Assembly (NCBI GenBank): GCA_963715895.1 | Contig: OY970284.1 | Span: 2,666,001-2,730,000, forward strand | From: JADGNZ01 sp963715895 | GTDB lineage: Bacteria; Acidobacteriota; Thermoanaerobaculia; Gp7-AA8 | Direction of reading: 5' to 3' | Length of the DNA: 64,000 nt | In this document: in pieces, positions 63,852 to 64,000 of the stretch | How the letters are laid out: each line of letters opens with the position of its first letter | How positions within the stretch are numbered: the stretch's first letter is position 1 | Position numbers and translations under genes: made by a program | The notes under the pieces: generated by a model | What the model was told of the DNA's origin: nothing | Databases searched by the model: none | Seen by the model: the letters and a program-made list of their open reading frames with translations, nothing else

Positions 63852-63936
63852 TACTGGGTTCCTGGGTTGCTTGGTTTCTTGATAGCCCAATTTCCGCATC
63901 ACGCAGCAACCGAGCAACCCAGCAACTCAGTAACCA
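63852..63936. repeat. Inverted repeat, family C
   Basis: GGTTACTGGGTTCCTGGG then TTGCTTGGTTTCTTG faces ACGCAGCAACCGAGCAAC and CCAGCAACTCAGTAACC. It is the fourth complete copy of the family in this window. The last 60 bases of the window carry no gene. Confidence 0.85.
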
Positions 63937-64000
63937 TTCACTTGAACCCGATCCAGTCGCTCATCCCGACTACGTGACTCGATCGCTCGCTCCGTTGCTC

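Overview
This 64-kb window is high-GC bacterial chromosome with mostly housekeeping content, cut by a few lower-GC accessory patches. The gene mix points to a soil or sediment bacterium of the Acidobacteriota type: an MglA-like GTPase with an extension, PilZ proteins, CPBP protease, Uma2 nuclease, partner-switching regulators, PA-domain exoproteases, and very abundant intergenic hairpin repeats. That placement is inference from gene content; there is no rRNA or other marker here. I found no tRNA, rRNA or CRISPR array.

Layout. 0-9 kb (minus strand): a partial lipoprotein, a DUF11-repeat surface protein with a C-terminal anchor, alanine dehydrogenase, and an exoprotease cluster. The cluster has two paralogous zinc metalloproteases and one subtilisin, all with PA domains and all ending in the same GRxxGRRGH tail. 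9-17 kb: CoA-binding protein, MgtC, a ParE-type toxin with several antitoxin-like reading frames, a giant Nfn-like flavoprotein, a 44-bp minisatellite, and a pRiA4b ORF-3-like zinc protein. 17-26 kb: SRPBCC protein, giant CPBP protease, lysine 6-transaminase, thiolase, beta-barrel protein, haloacid dehalogenase and tandem-PilZ protein. 26-31.5 kb: a tightly overlapping ileS-PHP-queG-phd-vapC operon. 31.6-38.8 kb is the most mobile part: an IS481-type element with an in-frame stop, a HicB-like antitoxin with recombination scars, an XRE regulator, an integrase remnant, a PIN-like/zinc-ribbon gene, a HEPN-like gene and a 22-bp G-rich array. 38.8-44.6 kb: secreted metalloprotease with calcium-binding repeats, lipoprotein, MltD, MglA-like GTPase and DUF2520 protein.

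44.8-49.3 kb is the regulatory centre. An enhancer-binding protein gene is followed by a very good sigma-54 promoter, which leads into a 52-residue membrane peptide, an RsbW-like kinase, a STAS protein and a GAF/PP2C phosphatase. Together they look like a sigma-54-controlled partner-switching circuit with no sigma factor target nearby. 49.4-64 kb: Uma2, enoyl-CoA hydratase, Ca2+/H+ exchanger, AmrS-like radical SAM, DUF695, Rieske protein, hydrolase, cobalamin-binding protein, GT39 transferase, membrane-bound MutS-like ATPase, a 20-bp minisatellite, two unknown genes with a clear terminator, small antitoxin-like genes and an aldo/keto reductase.

The most unusual feature overall is a set of about ten different families of intergenic inverted repeats. 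The arms of several are themselves built from short tandem units of about 7-14 bp. They sit between genes throughout the window and sometimes supply the last codons or stop codons of genes.
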